In this document: piece after piece, positions 49,551-60,838 of the stretch
Numbering within the stretch: position 1 is the stretch's first letter
Layout: every line of letters starts with the position of its first letter
Assembly (NCBI RefSeq): GCF_914767665.1
Contig: NC_059501.1
Location: 20,002,501 to 20,066,500 of the forward strand
Source: Harmonia axyridis
Lineage: Eukaryota > Arthropoda > Insecta > Coleoptera > Coccinellidae
DNA length: 64,000 nucleotides
Reading direction: 5' to 3'
Position numbers and translations under genes: made by a program
The notes under the pieces: model-generated
Seen by the model: the letters and a program-made list of their open reading frames with translations, nothing else
Databases searched by the model: none
Told to the model about the DNA's origin: nothing

Positions 49551-49556
49551 AATAAA
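49551..49556 (+). promoter_or_regulatory. Candidate polyadenylation signal of the protease gene
   Basis: AATAAA lies 773 bp after the stop codon. A second AATAAA at 50054-50059, followed by a GT-rich stretch, is an equally good alternative and would give a 3' UTR of about 1.3 kb. Transcript data are needed to choose. Confidence 0.35.
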
Positions 49557-51865
49557 ATGAAGTTTAAATGAAAGGAAATAAAAAAAAAGTGGTATATTTC
49601 GGGAAATTTTTTTTAAATTTCAATTAAATCAACTTTTTGTTCTAATTAGGTACTACTGACGTGTGTTAACCATATGACATGCCTATCTTCGAAGGTGATT
49701 GTTTTTCACATACCTTATTTTCACTTTTTTTTTGATTTGATAATCCAATGAAAATATGATTCACTATATTTATCAATTGTTTTTAGAACCTTATTATTTA
49801 TTTTCAAATGAAAAATATTTTGCGTTGTTGATAAGAAATCGAATATTCTTATGACGATATCTACTAATATCGATATCTAGAAGTAATCGAATGTATCTGA
49901 TAATTTCCTTTTTCCTGATCAAAGTGTTGGTCAATGATATTATAGTTTATTCGTTATATAAGTATTTAGATAAGAATTGTACATATGAGATGTATATTTG
50001 TATATTAAATTTATATTATATATGATGCATCAAGCATGTATATCCAAAGATGAAATAAAAGTTTTGTATAACTTGTAATGCTACTTATTTTGTTAAATCC
50101 TGCAATGACATATAATATTCATCGTTTCAGCGATCAGTTCAAAAATTAGTATGCATTATTTTACGCTAGAGACCATCGATTTATTTGAGGTTTCACTATT
50201 ACTCATTTTGAACCGTTCGTCATTGCGGAAAGTCCTTATTAATAATTTTTTTGTACTGAAGAAAAAATTAGATAAATTTTCTATTGAAGAATGATAAAAT
50301 GATAAAACTTTTCGAACAAACATTTTTTTAGTCAATTTTCACATAGAAATATTATACAAAAAGTCTTGTCAAAAGCTAAAAATGCAGTTTTTCCAAAATG
50401 AAAATGAAGACGTGAGAACTTAAGAATTATTGCATGTAATAGAATGAGACTATAAATCAAAGAAATGTTTGAGATTGCTTCACTCATCTTCAAAAGTGGT
50501 GTGATCTCAAAAACACTGAGGAGAGAGGAGTAGTTAAACTCTGGCAGATCACGAGACTGCCACGTGGTATGAACCCCTCTCAAACCTCAGAGGTCTTCTT
50601 TCCTCTGAGTCTCAAACCCGATTTCAAGAGCAAAGACGAATATTTTCACAGAAAAGGAATTGAAAAATTACAGGAGCGTTTGAGTATGTATTAATCTTTT
50701 ATGACGAATTTTTGAGAAAAAATGTGTTTTCACTGGACTTTAGTGAAGTGCATATTCAATATTGTTCTAATCAACTCACTTAGAGAAAGTTTTTCAAGCA
50801 CATAACACGAAAACATATTTTTATTAAACATTGATAAAAAGTTCCATATCTGACCATTGAAATATTAAACAATAACAAGATACAGACTAATTGCTCGATA
50901 ACAACAAGATTGTATAACTTCATTGATTCCATTGAATGTCCAGAACAATTACCATAGATAAAGAGAATGAAAGAGATTCCGAAAACTCTGTTTTCAGTAA
51001 ACAGGTGAAACTATTACGCACTGGTGGAGTATGATGAAGAAATGAAAATATCTAATCATTGAAAAATTCAATGGAAATTCAACTCCATTCAACTGGGATT
51101 TTCATTGAATTCAAGGACTCGTTCATTACATAATTTCACATAAAAAATCATATTATATTTCTGTATTATTCATGAGAATTTATTTCCGAAAATATATAAG
51201 TATTGGGAGCCTTATTCATCATGAGGACAATTGTCAGAGTTTAATATGCGTAGTTTTTGCTCGGGTTTTTGTCAAATTTACAAAAAAAAAATTCTAGACC
51301 TTAATCTGATGTTGCCTTTTGGTGGAATCCTCTGAGATTAGGTACTTGTCAATGGAGCTTTAAAACAATTTCGAAGTAGACATATCATCATAAATCGAAT
51401 CTGAGTTAATCATCTAGTCATTTTCTGATCTTATAACATAACATACTCTTTATTTCCATAATCAAAGCAATACATATTCAAATTAAAAGAGAAAAGGGTC
51501 AAAAACGAAAACAATTCATCAAAATCAAGAACTGAAAGAATATTCCATTAATTCTTTAATAGAATAGGTTCAATATCATATTGAGTTTCACTTAAAATAT
51601 TTTCAAGGCGTGTCAGAAAAATGGGAAATTTAAAAAAGAGTAAGGCACTGGAGTGAATTCTGGAGCTTTTCAAAAGTTACCTATCGTGTATTCAGCCAGG
51701 CGGACATGAACTACTAGAAATGAATTCTTAAAGATCAACAATATGAAAAAAAATTGTACTTTCTACTTAGGTACAAATATATTTTTTGCTAAAAACAAAT
51801 GTTGAAAATATCGATAAAAAATGCGATACTTTGAAACCGCGAGACTCTGAAAATAATTGCGTTTC
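49557..51865. other. Non-coding region downstream of the protease gene
   Basis: AT-rich, with no recognisable gene or RNA apart from the alternative poly(A) signal at 50054. Confidence 0.4.
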
Positions 51866-52200
51866 AGTACAGGGTGTCCCAAACTCGATGCTCACTGAGA
51901 ACTATAAAACTTAGAAGAAAAATTCTTTAAGGATTTCTTTTTTCAAAATTTTAAGATATCAGTAGCCGATCATAGATATTTTGATTCGTTTTTGTGTTTC
52001 ATATTGTCTCTGAAAAATTTTTTTGCGCTTAAAAATATAGGATCTCCCATTTAAGAAACAGTATTTTTTCCTCTATATTTCTGAAACGGTAATTGATTTT
52101 CATGATCTATTTTTAGTGTCGTATAAACCATAAAAATTACTTAAAAAAGTTGACAATTTCTCGAATATCTTGAACAGAAACCAAGATATATCTTGGTTTT
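51866..52200. mobile_element. Probable CAGGGTGTCCC-type MITE fragment
   Basis: TACAGGGTGTCCCAAACTCG starts a stretch with the low-complexity, ORF-poor character of DNA transposon-derived MITEs. Only one end can be recognised, so limits and superfamily are uncertain. Confidence 0.35.
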
Positions 52201-52977
52201 CTATCTTAGTTTTCTACGACGACCGATAAAAGAACGAGTATTTTTAAATAAACAACCAAAATGAGGCAATATAACTGGTAACATGATTCTTAAACTCTAA
52301 TTCAAAGGCACTGATCCTCCAGATGAAAAAAAAATTTAAGACTTCAAATTATAAATTTTAAACCCACATTAACTACATCTGGACCAATAAGCCCTTGAAG
52401 CCTTAAAATATATAGTTTAAATGATGAAAATGATATATATCACCACAAACTTCATAATTTCTTCAAAGTTCTCTCTGATTTAATTTTCAGGGTAATGCAA
52501 ATTCATTGATGTGTAAATTATTAACCTTTACGTTAAATCTGCATGACTTATCTTTGAGGTAGTTTATTAAATGCTCACTGCTCTTGACCTTTTCCTTCAG
52601 AACTGACAACTAACAAATAGTAAACACACGTGTATTGGTAGTTCAACCACCTTGCCGAGCATGATTTTATTATGGAGGAATTTCAAACTGAACTTCACTT
52701 CGATATTATATTTTTAAGCCAAGAATCTGCCAAAAATAACTCACAATGCAATGACGATATTTGATCATAGAAAATATTTCCATTGAATACATATACATAC
52801 TAGATACATTTCACCAGAGCTTATTAGTTATTATGTCATAAATTGAAATTCTTAATCCGACTGAAGACAAACAATATATATCGATTATGGCATATCAGCC
52901 TACGCGATAAAAAAGAGAAACCTATCACCAGTGGCGACTCGCGAAAATTATCCTGGGTACGCACTACATCATCGTTA
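52201..52977. other. Non-coding region
   Basis: Nothing recognised. Confidence 0.35.
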
Positions 52978-52985
52978 CACCGCAG

Positions 52986-53613
52986 TAGGGATTCATCAAG
53001 CCAAGTAGCTTGGCATTTTAACTACTTGACTTGAAAATCAAGCTCGTGAAAAATTACAGACTTGAACTTGACTTGATTTTAGATATTTATTGTCGATTTG
53101 AAATCAATTTACTTGATATTACTTGAGCTTGATATGCACGCGTCGCACGGCATATATTTCTGCAATCTCGTGCGCGCTTAGACTGAATGAGGAGATTCCT
53201 TGAACGCCGAGAGACTGAAGCATTTGCCAGTGTAACTTTATTAGTAGTTTTCTCACATTTCTATGAAATATGTATAGATGTTGGTAGTTTTAGAAATATC
53301 TTTCCAAACTTGGCCAAAAGGGCCAAGGATTTTTATCAACGCTAGCATCTTCAGCTCCTGTTGAAAGACAATTTTCTAAAGCTGCTCTCACACCCGCATG
53401 TTTCTATTTTAAAAAAAGTTGATATTTTCGGTTCTTTTATACAATAAGTTTAATGAATGAAAGTGATTTTTGCAAGGTTCCTTCTCATTTCCTCATTTTT
53501 CTATTGATGTGAAACTACACAATAAAACTGCTAAAAATCAAGCAGCTTGACTTGAAATTAAAGTCAAGCCCAAGCCAAGTAGCTTGAAAATCAAGCCAAG
53601 CCGTGAATCTCTA
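52986..53613. mobile_element. hAT-derived element with perfect 8-bp TSD
   Basis: The ends TAGGGATTCA and TGAATCTCTA are inverted repeats. CACCGCAG flanks both sides (52978-52985 and 53614-53621), the 8-bp duplication typical of hAT elements. CTTGACTTGA-type repeats fill both subterminal regions. In the interior (about 53340-53400, plus strand) a short frame reads LASSAPVERQFSKAALTP, the dimerisation motif near the C-terminus of hAT transposases. It is therefore an internally deleted derivative of a true hAT element, about 628 bp long. Confidence 0.9.
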
Positions 53614-53621
53614 CACCGCAG

Positions 53622-54629
53622 CCATATATCGCTCAACCATCAAAATCGCAAATTCATTGGAATACAGTGACTTTAAATGGTTCGACAGATAAGAATGTTT
53701 TGGGCTTTTTAGCCATGGTTTTCCACCTGCATCTTCCGGAATCTTCAGCATCGAAAAAATCCAATGGGTAGTTACAATCTAGCATTTAGAAAACTCTGAA
53801 GATGTTTACTCCAATAGTAAGCGAAACGTCAGGTGGAGAACTAACTAGACAACGCCTAAAACCAGGAATTTTCTAATTGTGGTACAATCCAGCCATGAAA
53901 GCCTTCAACATCACTTTGAATGTATTATTAGAAAAAAAATCATAAATTTATTTGAATTATTTGAGACGCAAGGAAAATCTGAACACCTACAGATCACAAT
54001 CGAATCAAATGCAAGGATAAAATGAGTTACACGGCATTTTGTGTGAAACTTATAATGCAACAGAAATAAGGAAAAATACTGAAATTATAATATCATACAA
54101 AACAAATATGAATAATGATACAACATGAATAATTTAAAAAATTCAATGATATAAATTATAACTCTCCTATTAATTCATATCCATTTAGTGTGTAAGTTGT
54201 GAATTGAGTCATATAAATTAAGTAGTATATAAATACAAAAATTCGAAACGTATGCCAATCTTTTTTTCAATTTAAGTTTGTATAATTTCATTATTTCTTT
54301 GGGTTGATATAATAATTTTGTTATTGCAAAAACAAATGTATTTCTTGTGTTTTGTTTTGTTTCACTCTTCAAATTATAAATCCCTCAGTATGGAAAAATA
54401 ACAGAAAATTTTTTTTTAAGGAGAACCAGGTAAAAGAATAACGGGTTATGACGAAGGTTATCGTGGTATTATGATTCAGTTTTTGTTTGTCAGTGGATAT
54501 TGTTTTGGTCGTCATTAAATTTGACTAGCCATACAGACCGTGAAACAGAAGGTATCAGACGATACCTTTCCGGATTAGTCCCGTAATGTTGATTGGCATT
54601 AAGTTTGAACTCTCAATACTTGTAGATTA
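53622..54629. other. Non-coding region
   Basis: Very AT-rich, with nothing recognised. Confidence 0.4.
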
Positions 54630-54800
54630 ATTAGAGTCCAAGTTTGCGGATTTCTTTAGTGCCTTTTCTAGTGGCTACAATGGCAAATTCGTTCCTTTGT
54701 TGTCTCCTTCCTGGTTCTCGTTTTGTATCTATTTTGCCGTTTATGATGAACTGGAGCAATTTATACATATTATCCATATATGATTTTATCGGCCTAATAA
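54630..54800 (-). pseudogene. Non-LTR retrotransposon C-terminal fragment
   Basis: The minus strand encodes MYKLLQFIINGKIDTKREPG and then RRQQRNEFA. This resembles the conserved (Y/R)xLLQxIxxGKxxxKRGPGRR motif downstream of the reverse transcriptase in the element type seen in intron 7 of the protease gene. It is short and isolated. Confidence 0.55.
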
Positions 54801-55239
54801 CTGTTTTATAGGTTTTCTGCTTTGATGTTCGTGTGAGACTCCATGATTTAAATATATTACCCTGTTAGAATATATATATCGGTCAGCAGTCCGGATTCTT
54901 CCATTTATTTCCTTATTATCCTATTCATTCAATTCTCGAGAGAAACAATTACAATATCATAATATACTTATAAATCTAACAATCTCCATAGAAGATTTTG
55001 CAGTCACATCGTTAGAACCAAGAGCAAGCTTGCCCAAGTATGAATTCATCAGGCAGGCTCCTGTGTATTTGTACCACTGCACCAATTCGATATCTGCATG
55101 AGTTTCTTTGTGAAGACCACGAAAATTTAATGAATCTATTCGCCTGCTTATTTTCCGAGAGGAATATCTTATTTTATTTTACAACTTCCATCAATGTATG
55201 GCTATGATCTTTACTGTTTTTTTCCAAGACAATTGAAGG

Positions 55240-55400
55240 TTTCAGGGCCAAATTCTTCTACCTTTAATGTACTCTTCATGAGATCATCAGCCTTTTCAGT
55301 ACCTTTGATGCTACAGTACCTCACTTTAGGAGAGACACTTTATTGGCTTCAGCCAGGTACTTTGAAGTATTGCGTCATTCTCGCGTCGGACGAGAGCTCT
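55240..55400 (-). pseudogene. Possible retrotransposon RNase H fragment
   Basis: The minus strand gives an FKVPG block and then SIKGTEKADDL and FGPETF. These resemble the VPGHSxxxGNEKADELA and GPEP motifs of the RNase H domain in insect non-LTR elements. Stops interrupt it. The match is suggestive only. Confidence 0.4.
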
Positions 55401-55946
55401 GGCTATATTATTCTAAAGCTATTATTCTTTCTTGACTTCTGTTGAAATGTTGACGCCGATCCTTTCAAGGAATATCAAGTATTAAGTTAAATGAAATAAA
55501 AAGTATAATGCACAATTTTGTTACAACAAATTAACAAAAAATATGTACAAAATAGTCAATATCTTATAAATTATTCAATTCACATCAAAAGAAATCGGTT
55601 CTAAAAATTTTTCAGAACCGATTCCATAGCTTTTTCAGAAAAAAAAATCATGAATGATGAAATGATAATGGTCGTATGCACTGAATTTTGTGAGAACCCA
55701 GCTAATGAAATCTAGTGTGATGTCTCTTAACTAGTCCGAGTGCGTCGAAGGCTGCAAAATTCTAGGTCTGTGCCAGGATATTACAAGTCATTGTCAAATT
55801 CCAATTGGCGATGAACAAATCTAAATAGGGAGAGTATTTTCCTGCATCGATCCAAAAAAAGATCAACCATATCTTCGAAAACAATTAGCCTAATTTTCAA
55901 ATGACGTGGGAATCCGAAAACAACGACGTCGACGGTGTCCATACAA

Positions 55947-56044
55947 TTTTTTTTTATTTCCGGAAAAGTACCTTCTCGAGCGGGACCCTAACCCACAACC
56001 TCCGAATCACTCTTCCAGCGCTCTCACCAACCGAGCCATCGAGG
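55947..56044 (-). mobile_element. tRNA-derived SINE-like sequence (minus strand)
   Basis: On the minus strand a full tRNA-like head is visible: CCTCGATGGCTCGGTTGGTG (A box), GGTTAGGGTCCC (degenerate B box) and the closing CGCTCGAGAAGG. The body begins TACTTTTCCGG. Head and start of body match the plus-strand copy 90 bp away. Confidence 0.65.
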
Positions 56045-56132
56045 AAATTGATGGGCGGATGAAGGGATATTACTACTAACATTTGATCCTAGGAGAAGCA
56101 GTTCCACGATATGCGTTTAGAACTTTCAAATT

Positions 56133-56240
56133 CCTCGGTGGCTCAGTTGATGAGAGCACTGGACTTGTTATTCGGAGGATGCTGGTTCGGGTCCCGCCCG
56201 AGGAGGTTACTTTTTCCGGGATTAAAAAATTCCCTGTTAA
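56133..56240 (+). mobile_element. tRNA-derived SINE-like sequence (plus strand)
   Basis: The head folds like a tRNA: CCTCGG pairs with CCGAGG, the A box is TGGCTCAGTTGATGAG, and the B box is GGTTCGGGTCC. The anticodon loop would be CTTGTTA, with weak stems containing several G-T pairs. A body with TTACTTTTTCCGGGATTAAA follows, as in the related copies. The degenerate anticodon stem argues against a working tRNA. Confidence 0.65.
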
Positions 56241-58152
56241 TCTCAAATATTACGCTATTATAATTGAAATGTTCGCAAAAAACACTTAGGCCCACAATGT
56301 CGAGGACTCATATTAAGGCGAGCTCAACACACATAAAAGTGACAGTGGCTAGTGGCTACGAATTTTGACGAGCTTAACCTCTAAGCTTAGCTCTACTGCA
56401 TATGGTGTATATGCGCAATATTTTGATGATGAAGATTGGTTTTTATAGTCAAATGTCAGCTTGACATCTGACACATACATGCAGTGAAAAACATGGAAAT
56501 GAAAGAGAGTTGCTGGAAAGATCAAATTATTCTTCACGTCAATAGATGAAATGTACATACTTAACTATAATTGAACAAACGCGCGAAAACTGTTTACTCC
56601 GCAGTTTCGCTGATCCTAGTTATGAAAGGAAATTTCAAACCGCAAAATCAAAGTGACAATTTTTTTTAACAGCCTACTTCGCTGTTTCTAACGATCCGCC
56701 TCTCACTACTGTTCATATGAATGGACCATTCGATTATTTTGTTATGATATACGCATCGCGCCCACTACACGTGCTCAAATAATCAATGTCAGAGGATGCG
56801 CACGCGCGTCAACTATCTTAGAAACAAAATAGATTCGAATTGGATTCAAAGCGAGCGAGTTTACGCTACTAACCTTCAGTTTCACAGTTACGTTCCGAGT
56901 GTATTCGAAAAAGAAAAGAATTTTCTATTTTTCTCGCGAAATACCGCATGACAGTTGTCTGTGATTGTGGCGAATAATCAGTGTACCTTAAAGGACGAAA
57001 CAGTGATGTAGTTTTCTTTCCTCTGTGCTTTGCTAGCCAAATAAAAGGTGGAGTATCCACGATTTTCATCCTCACATGTACCTCATAAAGTATTACTTTT
57101 AAATGTCAACTAATAAAGAATTAGATATGTATGTATACCTATTAGAAAATTGTTCTATTGTCAATATGAAAAGTTGTTCTGTTTATAGCCTTCATATACA
57201 AGTGTTGCTTTTGTTTGGAACCGACAACAATTGCACCCAATGTGGTTTGTTGTGATTTCAACCAATTCACTGGCTTGCCAATAAAATCTTTTGAACAGCA
57301 TTCTAAACTGAACTAAATCTTGTTTGGCTCGTACATAAACTTGTTCATTTTTGATGAGGTATTACTCTATTGATTTTTGGTGTGGTTAAACAGGCCAGTA
57401 AGTAGTTTGAGCTTAAGGACTGCAATGCTGATGTAAGTAGCGACAATATCTGAAATGAATGAAGATTCGAAAAGAGATGTAAATGGTTGTCTTCATGAAC
57501 AAGATGACTTGAAGGCTTTGTTTTATTCGCTCAAACAAATGATATAGAGCAAATCATATTCACCTTCCTTAATTAACAGGTGACAATGTTGGAATCTGTC
57601 AAATTCCATTTCATTTCCAAGTATATTTGCAGCTCTTGATTGAAGCAAATAAAATTTGCCATTTGGAAAGATTTCTGTTTCAATTCAATAAAAATATAAA
57701 CCGGATCAGTGAACACTACAAACTAACGCAGTGTCATAGTAGTTAAGAACCTTTTCCCTGTTCCCAGAACTGGGAGCTACGTAGCTATCTCCTAATTTAG
57801 TCAGATTGTCTGTCGTTTCCGAATTTTGAGCTCAAACGAAAATGTTCGACTTACCTACTGAAGAATAATATGTCCTCAAATTCGATGTTACCTGTCTGGT
57901 ATTAAACAGCATAATTGTGTATAGGATAGGAACGCATATGTCAGTTATTTTGAAAAATCTAAGTAACGGTTCCTTAAATTTGGCCATTCCAAATATTGTT
58001 TTCTGATAATCCGAAAACTACGAATCCAATGAAAATGGAACTTTGTATTTAGGTACAGGACAATGGTCCAAAAGTTCATGCAATATTTCATACTGCAAAA
58101 CAAGAGAGAATTCTACAATATTCAACAAATAAAATGTAGATGCAAAATAACC
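56241..58152. other. Non-coding region with a CG-rich patch
   Basis: The part at 56560-57060 contains many CG dinucleotides (GATGCGCACGCGCGTC, ACGCATCGCGCC) and initiator-like TCAGTT motifs. It could be a promoter or first exon of a gene whose coding part lies outside the window, but this is not shown. The remainder is AT-rich and featureless. Confidence 0.3.
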
Positions 58153-58481
58153 ATTTCAAGCAGTGACAACAAATCCTATCTATAAAATTATTGATGAAAT
58201 AATCAAGAAATTTCCATTTGCTTTTTCTGGCTCGAAATTAATGGATTTTCTTTCCTCAAATCCTTCTTTCCGTAGCTTATATTTGAGATAGATTTAGATA
58301 TTTATGAACTTTTTAGTAGTCGTAAACGTCGTAAAACACTCGAGATGAATTAATGGATCACTGTAAATAAACTGAAAGACATGTGCCACTTAAATTAGCG
58401 CTAGAGAGCAAAGAGATAACAATTAACGATTTCAACAATTCCTTCAAATGAGCTTTGTAAGCGACCAATTTACAGAATTTC

Positions 58482-58617
58482 AATATAGGATTTTCCAATG
58501 AGAGATTTTTGTTTCATATTTTAAGATAAATCAATAGAAAAAAAATATTCCAAAACGTATGGAAAACGATATCAGCCAATTGGCCGCCAATGAAACCTCT
58601 TATTGGAAAACCCTTCA
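58482..58617. mobile_element. MITE with GGATTTTCCAATGAGAG ends
   Basis: GGATTTTCCAATGAGAGATT at the left is mirrored by CCTCTTATTGGAAAACCC at the right, about 135 bp apart. The interior has GGCCGCCAATGAAACC. Similar ends occur at 39418 and 60391. Confidence 0.65.
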
Positions 58618-59667
58618 TATATTTATCCATCTACCACCATCTAGATTTATCTAGGTATTTTGAATGGAATTCTACATTTTCATATAACTATCTCCTACGA
58701 TGAGAAAATAACAGGGAAAATATAGATCCATCATAACTCTCAAGAAAACAAAATGAAAATGAAGCATATATCAGTCAATTTGATAGAATTTTTCGAATAT
58801 TTCATATCCTATGCTACTTTGCGGTTTTCCGCTTACCAGAAAATTTCTTTTCCGAACCGTGGCTCAAATTTTCGATCTTCGGCTTTGTAGTACGGATCCT
58901 GTCCACTGGACCAATTTTCCGTAAATAGGTAGCATCAATCAACAATTTCAACAATTACAATTACAAGTGAGCTTTGTAAGCGACCAATTTACATGATTTA
59001 GAAACTATATTGTGGTATGATTCTTTGTTGGGTAAAAAATTACGATCGTTCAAAAACTAGACCAGGCCACCTTCGAAGGACATGTTATAATTTGAGTTAT
59101 GCCAGAGAGATTAAAACAGTCGTTGAATAATAATGAATCGTTAACACATTGCTTGAGGGCAATAATACCAAGGTTCTTTCTCTCAACATTCGATACGTAT
59201 ACCAATTTATGTTTCGAAATAATGTGGAGAGTTGAAGATCTTTCAACGTTCGAATAGAGCTGTATTTGTTTGATAAGGAATGTATAGCCCCTTCGAAATC
59301 GGCATGAATTATGTAGATAACAATATTGGAAACGTCTGAACAAATTCAAATAATACCAAATAATTCATAAGTATGTAAGAAATTTTCTAATACCAGCGAA
59401 TCATCCAATAATTATTATTCATTCATGAGTATTTAAGCGGAAAACCACAAAGTCGCATAGGATAGAAAATTTTCGGGAAATCGACTGATATATGCCTCAA
59501 AACATTTTCATTTTGTTTGCCTGAATGTTTCCCTGTTATATGTTTATCATAGGAGTAACCTTTCAAATAGGATAGCAGATATAAATGTAAATTCCATTAA
59601 AGGTATAAATATATGTATGCCATGAATACCTTGATAAAAGCCAAATAGTGCAAAAATCATTCGATAT

Positions 59668-60388
59668 ACAGGATTAGAACTATTTAGAGGGACACTACAG
59701 GGATATCGAAAACCGTTAGAGAAAGGGTGGCTTGAATTGCAAAATTATTATTTATTTAAGGATTAGCGTGTCGAAATATCTCGAAAAAACTGAAAATTGA
59801 GATTTCTTTTTATCCGTATAACTCATTTGTTTCTGGAGATAACTTCAAGGAATTCGATTTGTAGTCATTATCCAATATAGAGAATTTCAGATTTTAATAG
59901 TGTTGTCAGATTTTTTCTGATTTCCATTGTTTCAGAGACGAGAGTCAATTTTTTTCTTATGGATGCCATATTGGTTTTTCTTATGAGGTGATAAAGAAAG
60001 AAATTTAAAATTCAACAATGTATTACACTCTACAAAAATATCAAGTCTAGGTACGCAAATTAGAAGACTTGTTATGTGAAATCATGACTTGACTATCGCG
60101 TCTCTGAAACAATGGAAAACAGAAAAATCTGAAGACACCATTAGTATCTCTATATTGCATAATGGCTATAAACCAAATTTAGTATCTCTGAAAACAGTTA
60201 TACAGAAAAAAAAAGAAAATCTCTATATTCAGTTTATTTCGAGATATCCCAGGAATGGAAATCTTTTGAATCTGATCATACCAACCATTCCTAAATAACG
60301 CATCTTTTTTGTAATTTGAACCTTCTTGTCTTTCCAAAGGTTTTCGATATCCCTGTAGTGGCCCTCTAAATAGTCTTAACCCTGATGT
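59668..60388. mobile_element. Palindromic MITE, family P, copy 2
   Basis: The ends ACAGGATTAGAACTATTTAG and CTAAATAGTCTTAACCCTG are inverted repeats, as in copy 1 at 18449. The copies share CGAAAACCGTTAGAGA, AATATCTCGAAAAAACTG and TTGTTTCAGAGACG. This copy is about 155 bp longer owing to extra interior sequence. It encodes nothing; the frame at 60089-60298 is incidental. Confidence 0.72.
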
Positions 60389-60390
60389 AT

Positions 60391-60559
60391 AAAGGGTTTT
60401 GCAATAAAAGGTTTCTTTTCAAATGGCTGTCATTTGAATGATTTCGTTTTCCATTGTTAATGAAATATACATATACATTCCTTCTCACATTGATTTGTTT
60501 TGAAAAATAGGTACTCTTCTTTTTAATAAAAAAATTAAACCTCTCATTGAAAAACCATA
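60391..60559. mobile_element. MITE with GGGTTTTGCAATAAAAGG ends
   Basis: AAAGGGTTTTGCAATAAAAG at the left and AACCTCTCATTGAAAAACC at the right are inverted. It belongs to the same family as 58482-58617. Confidence 0.55.
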
Positions 60560-60838
60560 TGAAAATCTGTAAATTGATCACAAAGCTCACTTGAAGGGAT
60601 TTTTTATTGCTATCTCTCTACTCTCTAGCGCGAGTCCAAGTGGTCACTGTCTTCATTTACATTGATCCATTTTGTCAGTTTATCTCGAGTGTTTTTCGAC
60701 GTTTACAATTACTAAAAATTTCAAAAATGTAATCTATGCTAACGAGAGGAGGTTTTGAGGAAAGTAAATTCATTAATTTCGAACCAAGAAATTATTTCAT
60801 TAATAATTCTATTGGTAAGATTTGTTGTCACTGAAATA

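Larger units (their letters stand above)
58153..60838. repeat. Large composite inverted-repeat block
   Basis: The outer left arm (about 58153-58520, starting CAGTGACAACAAATCC, with GAGCTTTGTAAGCGACC) recurs in diverged reverse complement at about 60535-60838 (GATTTGTTGTCACTG, CACAAAGCTCAC). An inner pair, about 58680-58845 and 59432-59580 (GCGGTTTTCCGCTTACC and TAAGCGGAAAACCAC), is also inverted. The palindromic MITE at 59668 and two short MITEs lie within. It is an old element with later insertions. Confidence 0.6.
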
